DNA of 64,000 nt from Streptomyces luteolus (GTDB taxonomy: Bacteria; Actinomycetota; Actinomycetes; Streptomycetales; Streptomycetaceae). The stretch is from assembly GCF_029968015.1 (NCBI RefSeq), contig NZ_JASCIS010000010.1, positions 1-64,000 on the forward strand. The letters are read 5' to 3'. The position numbers were made by a program, and so were the translations under genes. Numbering within the stretch: position 1 is the first letter of the stretch; each line of letters starts with the position of its first letter. The notes below the pieces were generated by a model, which did not search any database, was not told where the DNA came from, and saw nothing but the letters and a program-made list of their open reading frames with translations. Positions 47,305 to 55,706 of this stretch are shown piece by piece.

Positions 47305-48770
47305 CGTCCGGTCAGGGTGTAGCGGGCCCGGCGTACGAAACGGGCCACGGGGTGGGTGGAGACCGGTGCTGGCCCGGACCGCTCCAGCCACCAGTCGCTC
47401 AACTCCCGCCGCGCTTCGGCGTCTTCGGGTCGGCCGTCGAGCAGCAGATGCTCGGCGAAGTCCAGGGCGTCGCGGCGGTAGCCGCCGGTCATCGGGCGCT
47501 TCGCGGCGTACGCGAAGAAGCTGGGGCGGTACGTGTCGCCGAGGATCACGGGCAGTTCCGGGGCGACCTTCGCGATCACGTCGGCCCGCTTGCCGGTGAG
47601 CGCGCGGCTCTGCACGGCGAGCCGCTGCCGGTCGTAGCCCTCGGGCACGGGTGTACCGGCGACGAGCGCGGAGAGCAGCGCGGCCTGCGCGAGCGCGAGC
47701 CGCTGCCGGGCGGGGTCGGGAACGGTCTCCGTCTCCGTGGCCGGGGAGTCGGCCTCGGACTCCGACTCGGGATCCGCCTCCGTTTCCCTGGCCGGAGGGG
47801 GCGTTCCCGTACCGAGCGGGGCGCCGGAGGGGCGGCCGACGGTGACGTGTTCGGTCGCCGTGCGCTCGGCGCGGGCCGGGGCGGCGGTGACCAGCTCGGC
47901 GGCCCGCTCCGGAGTGGCCGGGATCAGCCGCCGGGCGGCGCCGGCCGCGACGGTACGGCGGATCGCCTGCAGCTCCCGCTCCAGCTCCTCGGGCGCCGGG
48001 AAGTTCTCGTCCCGCTCCAGGAGCACCCCGGGCGGGCTGACCCGCGAGGCGAGTTCGGCGAGCACGTCAAGGACCGGCTGCGTGACCGGGTGGGCGTGGC
48101 TGTCGTGCCACACGCCGTCCCGCTCGAACCCGCCCGCCACGTGCACGTACGCGATGGCCTCCACCGGCAGCTCGTCGAGCGCGGTGCACGGGTCCTCGCC
48201 CCGGTTGACGTGGTTGGTGTGCAGATTGGCGACGTCGATCAGGAGCCGTACGCCGGTCCGGTCCACCAGGTCGTACAGGAACTGGCCCTCGGTCATCTCC
48301 TCGCCCGGCCAGTTGATCAGGGCGGCGATGTTCTCCAGGGCGAGCGGCACCGGCAGGGCGTCCTGCGCGATCCGGACGTGCTCGCACAGCACGTCGAGGG
48401 AGTCCTTGGTGCGCGGCACCGGCAGCAGATGCCCGGCCTCCAGGCGCGGGGAGGCGGTCAGGGCACCCCCGGCCCGTACGAACGCGATGTGCTCGGTGAC
48501 CAGCGGCGAACCCAGTGCCTGGGCGCGCTCGGCGAGGGCGGTGAGCCGCTCCGGGTCGGGCCGCTCGGCGCCGCCGATGCCGAGGCCCACACCGTGCGGG
48601 ACGACGGTGACGCCGCGCTCGCGCAGCCGCGTCAGGGAGTCCGGTATGTGGCCGGGGCACACGTTCTCGGCGACGACCTCGACCCAGTCGAGCCCGGGCA
48701 TCCGCTCCACGGCCTCGGCGATCTCCGGGCGCCAGCCCATGCCGGTCCCCAGGTGTGCTGTCTGCTGCAT
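47301..48770 (-). CDS. DUF692 multinuclear iron oxidase (MNIO) fused to a C-terminal partner-like domain
   Basis: 489 residues from ATG at 48768-48770 with GGAGGGGG directly upstream; the longer frame is non-coding. Residues 1-275 are a DUF692 TIM barrel ([24 protein letters not shown]) with metal-binding candidates H59, E93/H94, E146, D179, H184/H187, H210, H222-D223-H225-H227 and E252. DUF692 enzymes such as MbnB and TglH use two or three irons to modify cysteines of peptide substrates. A disordered Glu/Pro linker (about 285-350) leads to a 140-residue domain ([21 protein letters not shown]..., [17 protein letters not shown]) that may replace the separate substrate-binding partner. The overlapping next gene encodes a Cys-rich tail, its likely substrate. 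Confidence 0.88.
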   Translation of the reverse strand: MQQTAHLGTGMGWRPEIAEAVERMPGLDWVEVVAENVCPGHIPDSLTRLRERGVTVVPHGVGLGIGGAERPDPERLTALAERAQALGSPLVTEHIAFVRAGGALTASPRLEAGHLLPVPRTKDSLDVLCEHVRIAQDALPVPLALENIAALINWPGEEMTEGQFLYDLVDRTGVRLLIDVANLHTNHVNRGEDPCTALDELPVEAIAYVHVAGGFERDGVWHDSHAHPVTQPVLDVLAELASRVSPPGVLLERDENFPAPEELERELQAIRRTVAAGAARRLIPATPERAAELVTAAPARAERTATEHVTVGRPSGAPLGTGTPPPARETEADPESESEADSPATETETVPDPARQRLALAQAALLSALVAGTPVPEGYDRQRLAVQSRALTGKRADVIAKVAPELPVILGDTYRPSFFAYAAKRPMTGGYRRDALDFAEHLLLDGRPEDAEARRELSDWWLERSGPAPVSTHPVARFVRRARYTLTGR

Positions 48771-48926
48771 GTCCCCCTCCTTCGCCGCACCGATGTCTCT
48801 CGGCACCACACTGTGCGTGCAGGTGTCATGGCCCCGGCAGCGGTCGCCGAACCCATGCACGGGGACGTTCAGAGGTTGATTTGAGGTTTCGCGACACCGT
48901 GGGCCGATCAGGTGCTGTTGTACGTA

Positions 48927-48964
48927 CGTACTCAGTGCGGCTGCACGCACGTACTCAGTGCGGC
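48927..48964 (+). repeat. 15-bp direct repeat at the 3' end of the DUF4142 gene
   Basis: cgtactcagtgcggc occurs at 48927-48941 and again at 48950-48964. The second copy contains the DUF4142 stop codon and last codons; the first lies just downstream. It looks like a short local duplication of the gene end. Confidence 0.7.
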
Positions 48965-49695
48965 ATCTCCGACGGCTTCGGCCGGGACGTGAACGACTGG
49001 TTGCCGGTCGGCGTCGCCGGGACCGGGTCGGTGGGCAGCGGGCCCGAGGGCGGTGGCGGTCCGGTCGGGCTCGCGGTGGCCTGGTTCGCGGCCTCGGAGG
49101 CGAGGGCGTCGAAGTCCACGAGCCCGGTGGCCTCCAGCATCGTGATGTGGTCGAGCACGGTCTGGTTGGCGTCACTGGCGAGCTGCCGGACCAGGGTGTT
49201 GCGGGTGGTGTGCCGCACCTGCGCGATCAGGGAGAACACCTTGCCGTGCGCGTTGCGCAGCAGGTTCGCGAACTTCCGCTGGTACGTCTCGCCCTGCGCC
49301 TCGGTCAACTCGTCCAGCCAGCCCTGCTGTTGCTCGTTCGGCTGGTTCGGCAGCTCGACGCCCAGCTGGGCCGCGACCGCGCGCACCCGCTCGTCGAGAT
49401 CGGCGTGCCCGACGACCAGATGGTCACCGGCCGCCTTGATCGCCTCGCTGGGCGCCCGCTCGATCGCCTGCTGGCCGGCGGGCAGCTCCCACAGCCCGGC
49501 GAGCCTGACCTTCACGATGAAATCCCGGTCGGTCGCCGACAACGGCCCCCACCGCGTGGCGACACTCGACGCGTCCAGATTGGCCTCCCCGGTCCCGGAC
49601 CGGTCCCCGTACGACCAGACGGGGAACGCGAGCGCCCCGAGGGTCGCCACGAGGGCGGCGATGATCAGGACCGTGCCGTTGATCCGTCGGAACAA
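48955..49695 (-). CDS. Secreted DUF4142 protein
   Basis: 246 residues from TTG, the only start that includes the signal peptide ([29 protein letters not shown]). The helical DUF4142 domain covers about 50-190 ([57 protein letters not shown]). A proline-rich tail follows. The family is ferritin-like in helical content but metal residues are not obvious. It is upstream of the DUF692 gene on the same strand with a 184-bp gap, so cotranscription is possible. Confidence 0.85.
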   Translation of the reverse strand: MFRRINGTVLIIAALVATLGALAFPVWSYGDRSGTGEANLDASSVATRWGPLSATDRDFIVKVRLAGLWELPAGQQAIERAPSEAIKAAGDHLVVGHADLDERVRAVAAQLGVELPNQPNEQQQGWLDELTEAQGETYQRKFANLLRNAHGKVFSLIAQVRHTTRNTLVRQLASDANQTVLDHITMLEATGLVDFDALASEAANQATASPTGPPPPSGPLPTDPVPATPTGNQSFTSRPKPSEMPH

Positions 49696-49866
49696 GAGCC
49701 TCGCCTCTCACGATCGACATCCCCCGCGAACGCTGTTGCACGGGCATACGTAGTGCGGGGCGGGCGTGTTCAACAGGGCCCGGAAACGGCTGACTTCCGT
49801 CCGTCAGGTTGACGCTCCCCACCGACCGCAGCAGGGTGGGCGCACCCGCCGCCGAGAGGAATCACG

Positions 49867-50943
49867 ATGACGCAGGTCCAGACCGTGCGCGGCCCCGTCG
49901 ACAGCACCGCTCTCGGTGTGACGCTGATGCACGAGCACCTCTTCGTGCTCACCGCGGACGTGCAGGCCAACCACCCCGAGGAGTGGGGCTCGGAGGAGGA
50001 ACGCGTCACCGACGCCGTCCACCGACTGCAGCGCGCGTTCGACGCGGGGGTGCGCACGATCGTCGACCCCACCGTGATCGGTCTGGGGCGCTACATTCCC
50101 CGGGTCCGGGCGATCGCCGAGTCGACTCCGCTGAACATCGTGGTGGCCACGGGCGTCTACACGTACGACGACGTCCCCTTCTACTTCCACCACCGCGGGC
50201 CCGCGCTCAACGAGGCGCTCGGCACCGAAGTGCCGGACCCCATGGTCGACATGTTCGTCGGCGACATCCGCGACGGCATCGCGGGCACCGGTGTCCGGGC
50301 GGGCATGCTGAAGTGCGCGATCGACGAGAAGGGCCTGACTCCCGGCGTCGAGCGGGTGATGCGGGCGGTCGGGCGGGCGCACCGGGAGACCGGCACCCCC
50401 ATCACCGTGCACACCCATCCCGCCTCGCACACCGGCCGGGAGGTCGAGCGGGTGATGTGCGAGGAGGAGGGCGTCGACCCCGGCCGTATCGTCCTCGGCC
50501 ACAGTGGCGACAGCACGGACTGCGACCACCTCGCGAGCCTCGCCGACGCGGGTTTCGTCCTCGGCATGGACCGCTTCGGCATCAACCTCGACACGACCTT
50601 CGAGGCCCGCGCGAAGACCCTCATCGAGATGGTGCGCCGCGGCTACGGCGAGCGGATGGTCCTCTCGCAGGACGCGTCCTGCTACATCGACTGGATCGAC
50701 CCGGCCGTCCGCGAACTCCTGCCGCAGTGGCACTACACGCACCTCTTCGAGGACGTCATCCCGTACGCACTCGAACACGGCCTGACCCGCGAGCAGTTCG
50801 ACGTGATGCTCACGGAGGTGCCGCGGCGGTTCTTCGAGGGCGGCCAGGACGGCCCAGGGGCCGTCTCTAGCGTGCCTGCGGAGCGCCCCGCAGTGCCGGA
50901 TGGTCCGCCACCACCGTGCACGACCCCGGAGCGATCTCCGTGA
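49867..50943 (+). CDS. Phosphotriesterase-family metal hydrolase (lactonase-like)
   Basis: 358 residues from ATG with GAGAGGAA upstream. Metal ligands of the amidohydrolase barrel are visible: HEHLF near residue 22-26, the bridging lysine region (MLKCAIDEKGLTP), HTHPASHTG, GHSGDSTD, and SQDASCY. The fold is that of PTE/Php enzymes, many of which act as lactonases or carboxylesterases. The natural substrate is unknown. The last ~30 residues read through into the convergent PTH2 gene (77-bp overlap) and look like an added, unstructured tail after RRFFEGG. Confidence 0.88.
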   Translation: MTQVQTVRGPVDSTALGVTLMHEHLFVLTADVQANHPEEWGSEEERVTDAVHRLQRAFDAGVRTIVDPTVIGLGRYIPRVRAIAESTPLNIVVATGVYTYDDVPFYFHHRGPALNEALGTEVPDPMVDMFVGDIRDGIAGTGVRAGMLKCAIDEKGLTPGVERVMRAVGRAHRETGTPITVHTHPASHTGREVERVMCEEEGVDPGRIVLGHSGDSTDCDHLASLADAGFVLGMDRFGINLDTTFEARAKTLIEMVRRGYGERMVLSQDASCYIDWIDPAVRELLPQWHYTHLFEDVIPYALEHGLTREQFDVMLTEVPRRFFEGGQDGPGAVSSVPAERPAVPDGPPPPCTTPERSP

Positions 50944-51592
50944 AGCCCGCGTCCCGTACGACCGGCAGGCCGCTCGTCGTCAGCGTGGGCCAGTCGGCCG
51001 GGGTGGCCGTGCGGACCGCGAGGGGGAAGTGCGCGTCGCGCCACTCCTCGCGCCGGGCGTCGGAGAGTGCCCACCAGGCGAGTTGCGCGCCGTGGCCCGC
51101 CTGGGCCATCGCCTTGCCCGCCGACATGTCGAGGTCCGGGCTGAGCCAGAGCACCGGCTCGGCGCGGTCCGGGGCGGGCGGGGGCTCCGGGTCGTCCAGG
51201 TCGGTGCCGGAGACCTGGAGGCGGGCCAGGTCCTTGGGCCAGCCGTCGAGCGGCACCGGCGGGTAGACCCGCACCTCCGTGGCCTTGCCGGTGACCGTGA
51301 TCCCGGGCAGCGCCTCCGCCCGCCGCCACTCCGCGCCGCGCGCCCGCCGGACCACCTTGCGGATCCGGGCGTCCTGCCAGTCCCGTACGGCCTGCGCCCA
51401 GGGGCCCTCGCCGAGGGCGTGCTCGTCGGCGAGGAGGGTCAGGACGGCGCGGGCGGCGGTCTCCAGGGCGTCGGTGCGGGCCGGCGGCGCGGCCTTCTCG
51501 ATGCGGACGACGAGGGGGAGGACGAACTGCGGTGCCTCGTCGGGGTCGCGGGAGACGTTCTCGGGCTCGGCGGAGGGGTTCAGGCTGCTCAC
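50867..51592 (-). CDS. Peptidyl-tRNA hydrolase 2 family protein
   Basis: 241 residues from GTG at 51590-51592 (CGGA box close upstream). The C-terminal ~125 residues are a PTH2 (Bit1-like) domain: LSPDLDMSAGKAMAQAGHGAQLAWWAL, HFPLAVRTATPADWP, and VRDAGFTEIAPGSCTVVADHPAL. The N-terminal ~110 residues are an actinobacterial extension (FVLPLVVRIEKAAPPARTDALETAARAVLTLLADE). It probably releases tRNA from stalled peptidyl-tRNAs alongside the usual Pth. The gene is alone and convergent with the phosphotriesterase gene. Confidence 0.85.
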   Translation of the reverse strand: MSSLNPSAEPENVSRDPDEAPQFVLPLVVRIEKAAPPARTDALETAARAVLTLLADEHALGEGPWAQAVRDWQDARIRKVVRRARGAEWRRAEALPGITVTGKATEVRVYPPVPLDGWPKDLARLQVSGTDLDDPEPPPAPDRAEPVLWLSPDLDMSAGKAMAQAGHGAQLAWWALSDARREEWRDAHFPLAVRTATPADWPTLTTSGLPVVRDAGFTEIAPGSCTVVADHPALRGAPQAR

Positions 51593-51729
51593 TCCGTCCA
51601 GTGTGCCAGCGAGGCACGGCCACCCTCCCGCCGGGCGCCGCACCGCAGTTAGAGTCGACCCTGCCCTCCCGACCCGGAGGGACGCACCGGCGCACAGACC
51701 GGTCGACGGCAGCAGAACCGGGGGTTCCG

Positions 51730-52407
51730 ATGAAGAGCGAACTGTTCGCTTCGCAGAACATGGCACAGCCCGCCACGGCGCCGGGCATGAGCCAGCAGAA
51801 CTCGAAGTCCATCAAGTACGTGGTGAATGGCGAGATGTACGCCCGGCAGGGCTCGATGATCGCCTTCCGCGGCAATCTGCAGTTCGAGCACAAGGGGCAG
51901 GGCGTCGGCGGCATGCTCAAGCGGGCCATCACGGGCGAGGGCCTGGCGCTGATGGCGGTGCGCGGCCAGGGCGAGGCGTGGTTCGCGCAGGAGGCGGCCA
52001 ACTGCTTCATCGTCGACATCGACCCCGGCGACTCGCTCACCATCAACGGCCGCAACGTCCTCTGCTTCGACCCCTCCCTCTCGTACGACATCCAGACGGT
52101 GAAGGGCGCGGGCATGGCCGGAGGCGGGCTGTTCAACAGTGTCTTCACCGGGCAGGGCAAGCTCGCCGTCATCTGCGAGGGCGACCCCATCGTGATCCCC
52201 GTCAGCCAGCAGGCCCCGGTGTACGTGGACACCGACGCCGTCGTCGGCTGGAGCTCGCAGCTGCACACCTCGCTGAACCGCTCGCAGAGCTTCGGCTCGA
52301 TGATCCGCGGCGGCTCCGGCGAGGCGGTCCAACTCATGCTGCAGGGCGACGGTTTCGTGATCGTGCGCCCGAGCGAGGCCGTCCCGCACAAGCCCGGCCA
52401 GAACTGA
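51730..52407 (+). CDS. AIM24/TIGR00266 family protein
   Basis: 225 residues from ATG with GGGGG 5 bases upstream. A beta-sheet-rich AIM24 fold is recognisable from VNGEMYARQGSMIAFRGNLQF, GEAWFAQEAANCFIVDIDPGDSLTINGRNVLCFD and GDGFVIVRPSEAV. These proteins occur in all kingdoms; a tryptophan-biosynthesis-RNA-binding-like fold is known but the role is unclear. It is followed by an ABC ATPase 5 bases after its stop, so it may be part of the same operon. Confidence 0.88.
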   Translation: MKSELFASQNMAQPATAPGMSQQNSKSIKYVVNGEMYARQGSMIAFRGNLQFEHKGQGVGGMLKRAITGEGLALMAVRGQGEAWFAQEAANCFIVDIDPGDSLTINGRNVLCFDPSLSYDIQTVKGAGMAGGGLFNSVFTGQGKLAVICEGDPIVIPVSQQAPVYVDTDAVVGWSSQLHTSLNRSQSFGSMIRGGSGEAVQLMLQGDGFVIVRPSEAVPHKPGQN

Positions 52408-52431
52408 CCGAGGTGACCGAGGTGACCGAGG
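52405..52431 (+). repeat. 9-bp triplet repeat carrying three in-frame GTG starts
   Basis: gaccgaggt is repeated three times directly after the AIM24 stop (the first overlaps the TGA). It supplies GTG codons at 52413, 52422 and 52431, all in the ABC ATPase frame, each with a GAG box from the preceding unit. Confidence 0.85.
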
Positions 52432-53321
52432 TGCGCACCCGCCGTACGGGGCCCGCCCGGATGCGGCTCACCGGGGTCGGCCGGCGGTACGGACCGGTCG
52501 GCCCCTGGGTGCTGCGCGGCGTCGACCTGGAGGTGCCGGCCGGCGCGCTGCTGCGGATCTCCGGGGCCAACGGCAGCGGCAAGTCGACGCTGCTGCGGCT
52601 GCTCGCCGGTATCGGCGCGCCCAGCGAGGGCCGGATCACCGGCCGCCCGCGCACCGCGTACGTACCCGAACGCTTCCCGTCCGCACTGCCGTTCACGGCG
52701 ATCGGCTACCTGACGCACCTGGGCCGCGTGCACGGACTGCCCGGCCCGGTCGCCGCGGACCGGGCGACGGCCTGGCTCGCGCGCTTCGGCGCGGAGGAGC
52801 ACGCCGGTACGCAGCTGCGCGAGCTGTCCAAGGGCACCAGCCAGAAGGTCGCCGTCAGCCAGGCCCTGCTTGCCGAGCCGGAGTTGCTGGTGCTCGACGA
52901 GGCCTGGACCGGGCTCGACGCCGAAGCGCGCGCGGAACTCGACCTGGCCGTAGGGGAGTTGACGTCCACGGGTGCCCGTGTGGTGTACGTCGACCACGAC
53001 CCGCGCCGCCTCGCGGGCACGGTGGACGCGGCCCACCGGGTCGAGGGCACGGCCCTGGTACCCGACACCACCCGGCCCCCGGAACCCGCGCCACAGGTCA
53101 CGGTGCTTGCCCGCGCCCGTGCGGGCACGCCGCTGCCCGCCGCCCTCCCCGAGGGCACCCACGCCGAGGTCGACGCGGCGGGCACCGCCCGCTTCACGGT
53201 CGCGGCCGCGCACTCGGACACGCTCCTGCGCACGCTGCTGCACGCCGATCCGCCGTGGCACGTCCGGGCGGTACGAGAACCGGTGGCCGACGCGAACACC
53301 CCAGAGGACATGCGCCGATGA
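52413..53321 (+). CDS. ABC transporter ATPase (exporter type)
   Basis: 302 residues from the first GTG of the 9-bp repeat; starts at 52422 or 52431 are equally possible and shorten it by 3 or 6 residues. Walker A is GANGSGKST, the signature is a divergent LSKGTSQKVAVSQALL, and Walker B is LLVLDEAWTGLD with an H-loop in YVDHDPRRLAG. A C-terminal ~90 residues (VTVLARARAGTPLP...) is an extra domain. It forms a pair with the following membrane protein (ATGA overlap). Confidence 0.88.
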   Translation: MTEVTEVRTRRTGPARMRLTGVGRRYGPVGPWVLRGVDLEVPAGALLRISGANGSGKSTLLRLLAGIGAPSEGRITGRPRTAYVPERFPSALPFTAIGYLTHLGRVHGLPGPVAADRATAWLARFGAEEHAGTQLRELSKGTSQKVAVSQALLAEPELLVLDEAWTGLDAEARAELDLAVGELTSTGARVVYVDHDPRRLAGTVDAAHRVEGTALVPDTTRPPEPAPQVTVLARARAGTPLPAALPEGTHAEVDAAGTARFTVAAAHSDTLLRTLLHADPPWHVRAVREPVADANTPEDMRR

Positions 53322-53986
53322 CCGCTCTCGTCCGCTACCAGTCGGCCCTGCTGCTGCGCTCACAGCGCTGGCTCCCGCCCGTACTGCTGTACGCCGTCCT
53401 GGTCGCCGTCGGCGCTCGGGCGGGCGACCCGGTGCTCGACTCGCTCGGCTACGCGAGCGCCGCGCTGCTCCCCGTCGCCGCCTGGCTCGCGAGGATCTGC
53501 GCCACGCAGGAACCGCCCGCGGCCCGCCAGGTCACGGCCGCCGCGGCCGGTCCGGCGCGGGCTCAGCTCGCCGCGCTGCTCACGGCGTCGGGCGGTGCGG
53601 TGGCGCTCGGGGTGGCCGGGAACGCGCTGGTCGTGGCCATGAGCGACTGGCGGAACACCAGCCATCAGGTGCGGGTCGACCCGCTGCCCATGGTGGTGGC
53701 CGCACTTCTCGCGGTCCTGGTCTGCGCGTCGGTCGGCACGGCGGTCGGGACCCTGTGCACCTGGCCGCTGCTGCGCAGCCCCGGCTGGTCGGTCACGCTC
53801 ACGGCACTGCTCGCCCTGCTGGCCGTGGTGACGGTCGGTTCACCGGCCCGCGCGGTGGTGTGGGGCCTGGTCTCCGGGTCCCGCACGGGGGCGGTGCCGG
53901 TGCTGGTGCTGCCGCTGGTAGGGGCGTTGGGGGTTGCTGCTGCCGCTGCGGGTGCGGCGTGCGTGCTGAGCTCGCGCCGCGCGTGA
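53318..53986 (+). CDS. ABC exporter membrane subunit
   Basis: 222 residues from ATG overlapping the ATPase stop; the frame upstream belongs to the ATPase gene. About six membrane segments are visible (WLPPVLLYAVLVAVG, ASAALLPVAAWLARI, LAALLTASGGAVALGVAGNAL, VVAALLAVLVCASVGTAVG, LTALLALLAVVTVG, PVLVLPLVGALGVAAAAAGAACVL). No family signature beyond hydrophobicity. By position it is the permease of this two-gene exporter; the cargo is unknown. Confidence 0.8.
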   Translation: MTALVRYQSALLLRSQRWLPPVLLYAVLVAVGARAGDPVLDSLGYASAALLPVAAWLARICATQEPPAARQVTAAAAGPARAQLAALLTASGGAVALGVAGNALVVAMSDWRNTSHQVRVDPLPMVVAALLAVLVCASVGTAVGTLCTWPLLRSPGWSVTLTALLALLAVVTVGSPARAVVWGLVSGSRTGAVPVLVLPLVGALGVAAAAAGAACVLSSRRA

Positions 53987-53989
53987 GTC

Positions 53990-54144
53990 TTCCCCTCCCC
54001 GCCCCTTCCCGGCTGGGTCCGATATGCGGCTGGCGCCGCGTGGCTGCGGCGCTGTTCGTTCGTCTGCTGCGCCGTTGTGGCTGGTCGCGCCCCGCGGCGG
54101 AGCCGCAAATGTCACAGCCCCGCGCCCCTGACCGGGGAGGGGAA
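53990..54144. repeat. Repeat-filled gap with inverted arms between convergent genes
   Basis: ttcccctccccg (53990-54001) and cggggaggggaa (54133-54144) are inverted arms. Inside is a copy, on the minus strand (54061-54116), of the element at 7821-7875 that shares gggcgcgaccagccac. It separates the ABC permease from the convergent deacetylase gene. Confidence 0.75.
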
Positions 54145-54147
54145 AGC

Positions 54148-55005
54148 TCAGCGCGTGCCCGAGCCGGCGGCCCCGATCAGCTCCGACACCCGTACGAAGC
54201 GATAGCCGCGCTTGCGCAACTCCGGGACGACCTTGCGGATCGCTCGCTCCGTCGCCGGGGCCGCGCTGCGTGTGCAGTGCAGGACGACGACCGAGCCGGG
54301 GCGGACCCCGCGCAGAACCTCCTCGGCGACCGCGTCCGCGTCCGTGGCGAACGCGTCGCCGCCGACCACGTCCCACTGCACGGCCGTCACGCCCGCCCGC
54401 GCGACGTTGCGCAGGGCGGTGCGGTCGTAACAGCCGCCGGGGAAGCGGAAGTACGGCATGGCGTTCTCGATGCCGACCTTCTTGAACGCCGTGAACGCCC
54501 GCTCCACATCGGCCGTCATCCGGTCCGGCGCGACGGTCGGCAGCCCGTAGCAGTGCGAGGTGAACGCGTAGTGGCTGTACGAGTGGTTGGCGACCTCGAA
54601 CAGCGGGTCCGCGCCGATCGAGCGGGCCTGGTCGGGGTACTCCTCGGCCCACCGCCCGGTCATGAACACGGTCGCGGGCACCTTGAGGCGGCGGAGCGTG
54701 GCGAGCAGCGCCGGGTTGTCGAACCGCTCGCCCCGAGCCGCGCGCGGTCCCTGGTCGGCGGTCATGTCGGCGTCGAAGGTGAGCGCGACGGTCTTGCCGA
54801 CGGCGTGCCGCGCGCTCTTGAACACGGGCGCGAGTCCCTCGGGTCCGGGCGCGAGTGTCGGCGGCCGGGCGGCGGCGGAGGCGCTGGGCGAGGCCTGCCC
54901 GGAGGGCCGGGACGGGTCGGGTGCGGAGGTGTGGCCGGTACCGCAGCCGGTGACGACGGCACCAAGGACACAGAGGGCGGCGAGTCTTCGTACGGGAACG
55001 ATCAC
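54148..55005 (-). CDS. Polysaccharide deacetylase lipoprotein (NodB homology)
   Basis: 285 residues from GTG. The lipobox ends at C21 (AVVTGCG), followed by a Ser/Pro-rich tether. The NodB domain has the general-base motif ALTFDADM (DAD, a variant of the usual DDG/DDD), metal-binding NHSYSH, and the RFPGGCYD arginine motif, then VVLHCTRSAAPAT. CE4 enzymes remove N-acetyl groups from peptidoglycan or chitin-like polymers. It acts at the outer face of the membrane. The third motif-3 and base residues are standard, so activity is likely. Confidence 0.9.
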   Translation of the reverse strand: MIVPVRRLAALCVLGAVVTGCGTGHTSAPDPSRPSGQASPSASAAARPPTLAPGPEGLAPVFKSARHAVGKTVALTFDADMTADQGPRAARGERFDNPALLATLRRLKVPATVFMTGRWAEEYPDQARSIGADPLFEVANHSYSHYAFTSHCYGLPTVAPDRMTADVERAFTAFKKVGIENAMPYFRFPGGCYDRTALRNVARAGVTAVQWDVVGGDAFATDADAVAEEVLRGVRPGSVVVLHCTRSAAPATERAIRKVVPELRKRGYRFVRVSELIGAAGSGTR

Positions 55006-55097
55006 CCGGCGACCATAACGCCGTAAATAGGACTATTTGCTCTGCCGCGCTGGGGCCCGGGGGTGGTCCCGTGCCGGAGTGAGGTCTCGGTGCGGAC

Positions 55098-55706
55098 TCA
55101 CTCCGGGACGTTGGGCGCCACCGAACCCGCGAACTCGCTCGCCAGGTCACATGGGTTCTCGTACAAGTCCTCGGCCGAGGGGATAGCGCGGACCGCTGCC
55201 TGTCCGAACGAGGTCGGCCAGACGATCAGGCAGGCCACCTCGTTGCCCGAGACCTCCGCCGCGGGGACGCCGTCGACCGGGGTCGGCGTCGGCGTGGGCT
55301 CGACGGGGATCCTCTTGCCGTAAAACAGGGAGAGTTGCGTCAAGGACCCCGAGACGTCACCCGGCATCGTCCAGGTGCAGCCGCTGAACAGGGACGCCGC
55401 GGTGTTCTCCACGTTCTCCTCGGTGCCGCTGCCGAGGCCCCACTCGGCGCTGATCGCGGTGTCCACGGCCTCGCACGCGGAGGAGGCGGACGGCGTGGCC
55501 GAATCGCCGCCCATGCCGGGCGGGTCGCCGCCCGTGTCGTCGTCCGTCCACAGCCAGATCCCGCCGACGAGCGCGCCGCACAGCAGCAGGGTCGCGGCCG
55601 CGGCGATCAGCGCGCGGCGCGCCCGGCTCGGCGGTGGCGGGATGTCCTTGTCGGGCGGCCGGGCCCACTCCTGCCGGTCCTCGTCCCACAGGTCCATGCC
55701 GGTCAC
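55098..55706 (-). CDS. Membrane-anchored DUF3558-like protein, third gene of a motif operon
   Basis: 202 residues from GTG overlapping the upstream stop (GTGA). A cytosolic Pro-rich N-terminus is followed by one membrane helix (ALIAAAATLLLCGALVGGIWLW). The extracellular domain has cysteines in SACEAVDTAI, LFSGCTWTM, VACLIVWP and NPCDLASEFAGSV. This cysteine layout resembles DUF3558 lipoproteins of actinobacteria, though there is no lipobox. It may be the surface-exposed partner of the two upstream proteins. Confidence 0.75.
   Translation of the reverse strand: MTGMDLWDEDRQEWARPPDKDIPPPPSRARRALIAAAATLLLCGALVGGIWLWTDDDTGGDPPGMGGDSATPSASSACEAVDTAISAEWGLGSGTEENVENTAASLFSGCTWTMPGDVSGSLTQLSLFYGKRIPVEPTPTPTPVDGVPAAEVSGNEVACLIVWPTSFGQAAVRAIPSAEDLYENPCDLASEFAGSVAPNVPE

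Noticed and set aside
48927-48964. Attachment site of an integrated element
   Set aside because: The 15-bp repeat copies are only 23 bp apart, with nothing between them, so it is a local duplication.
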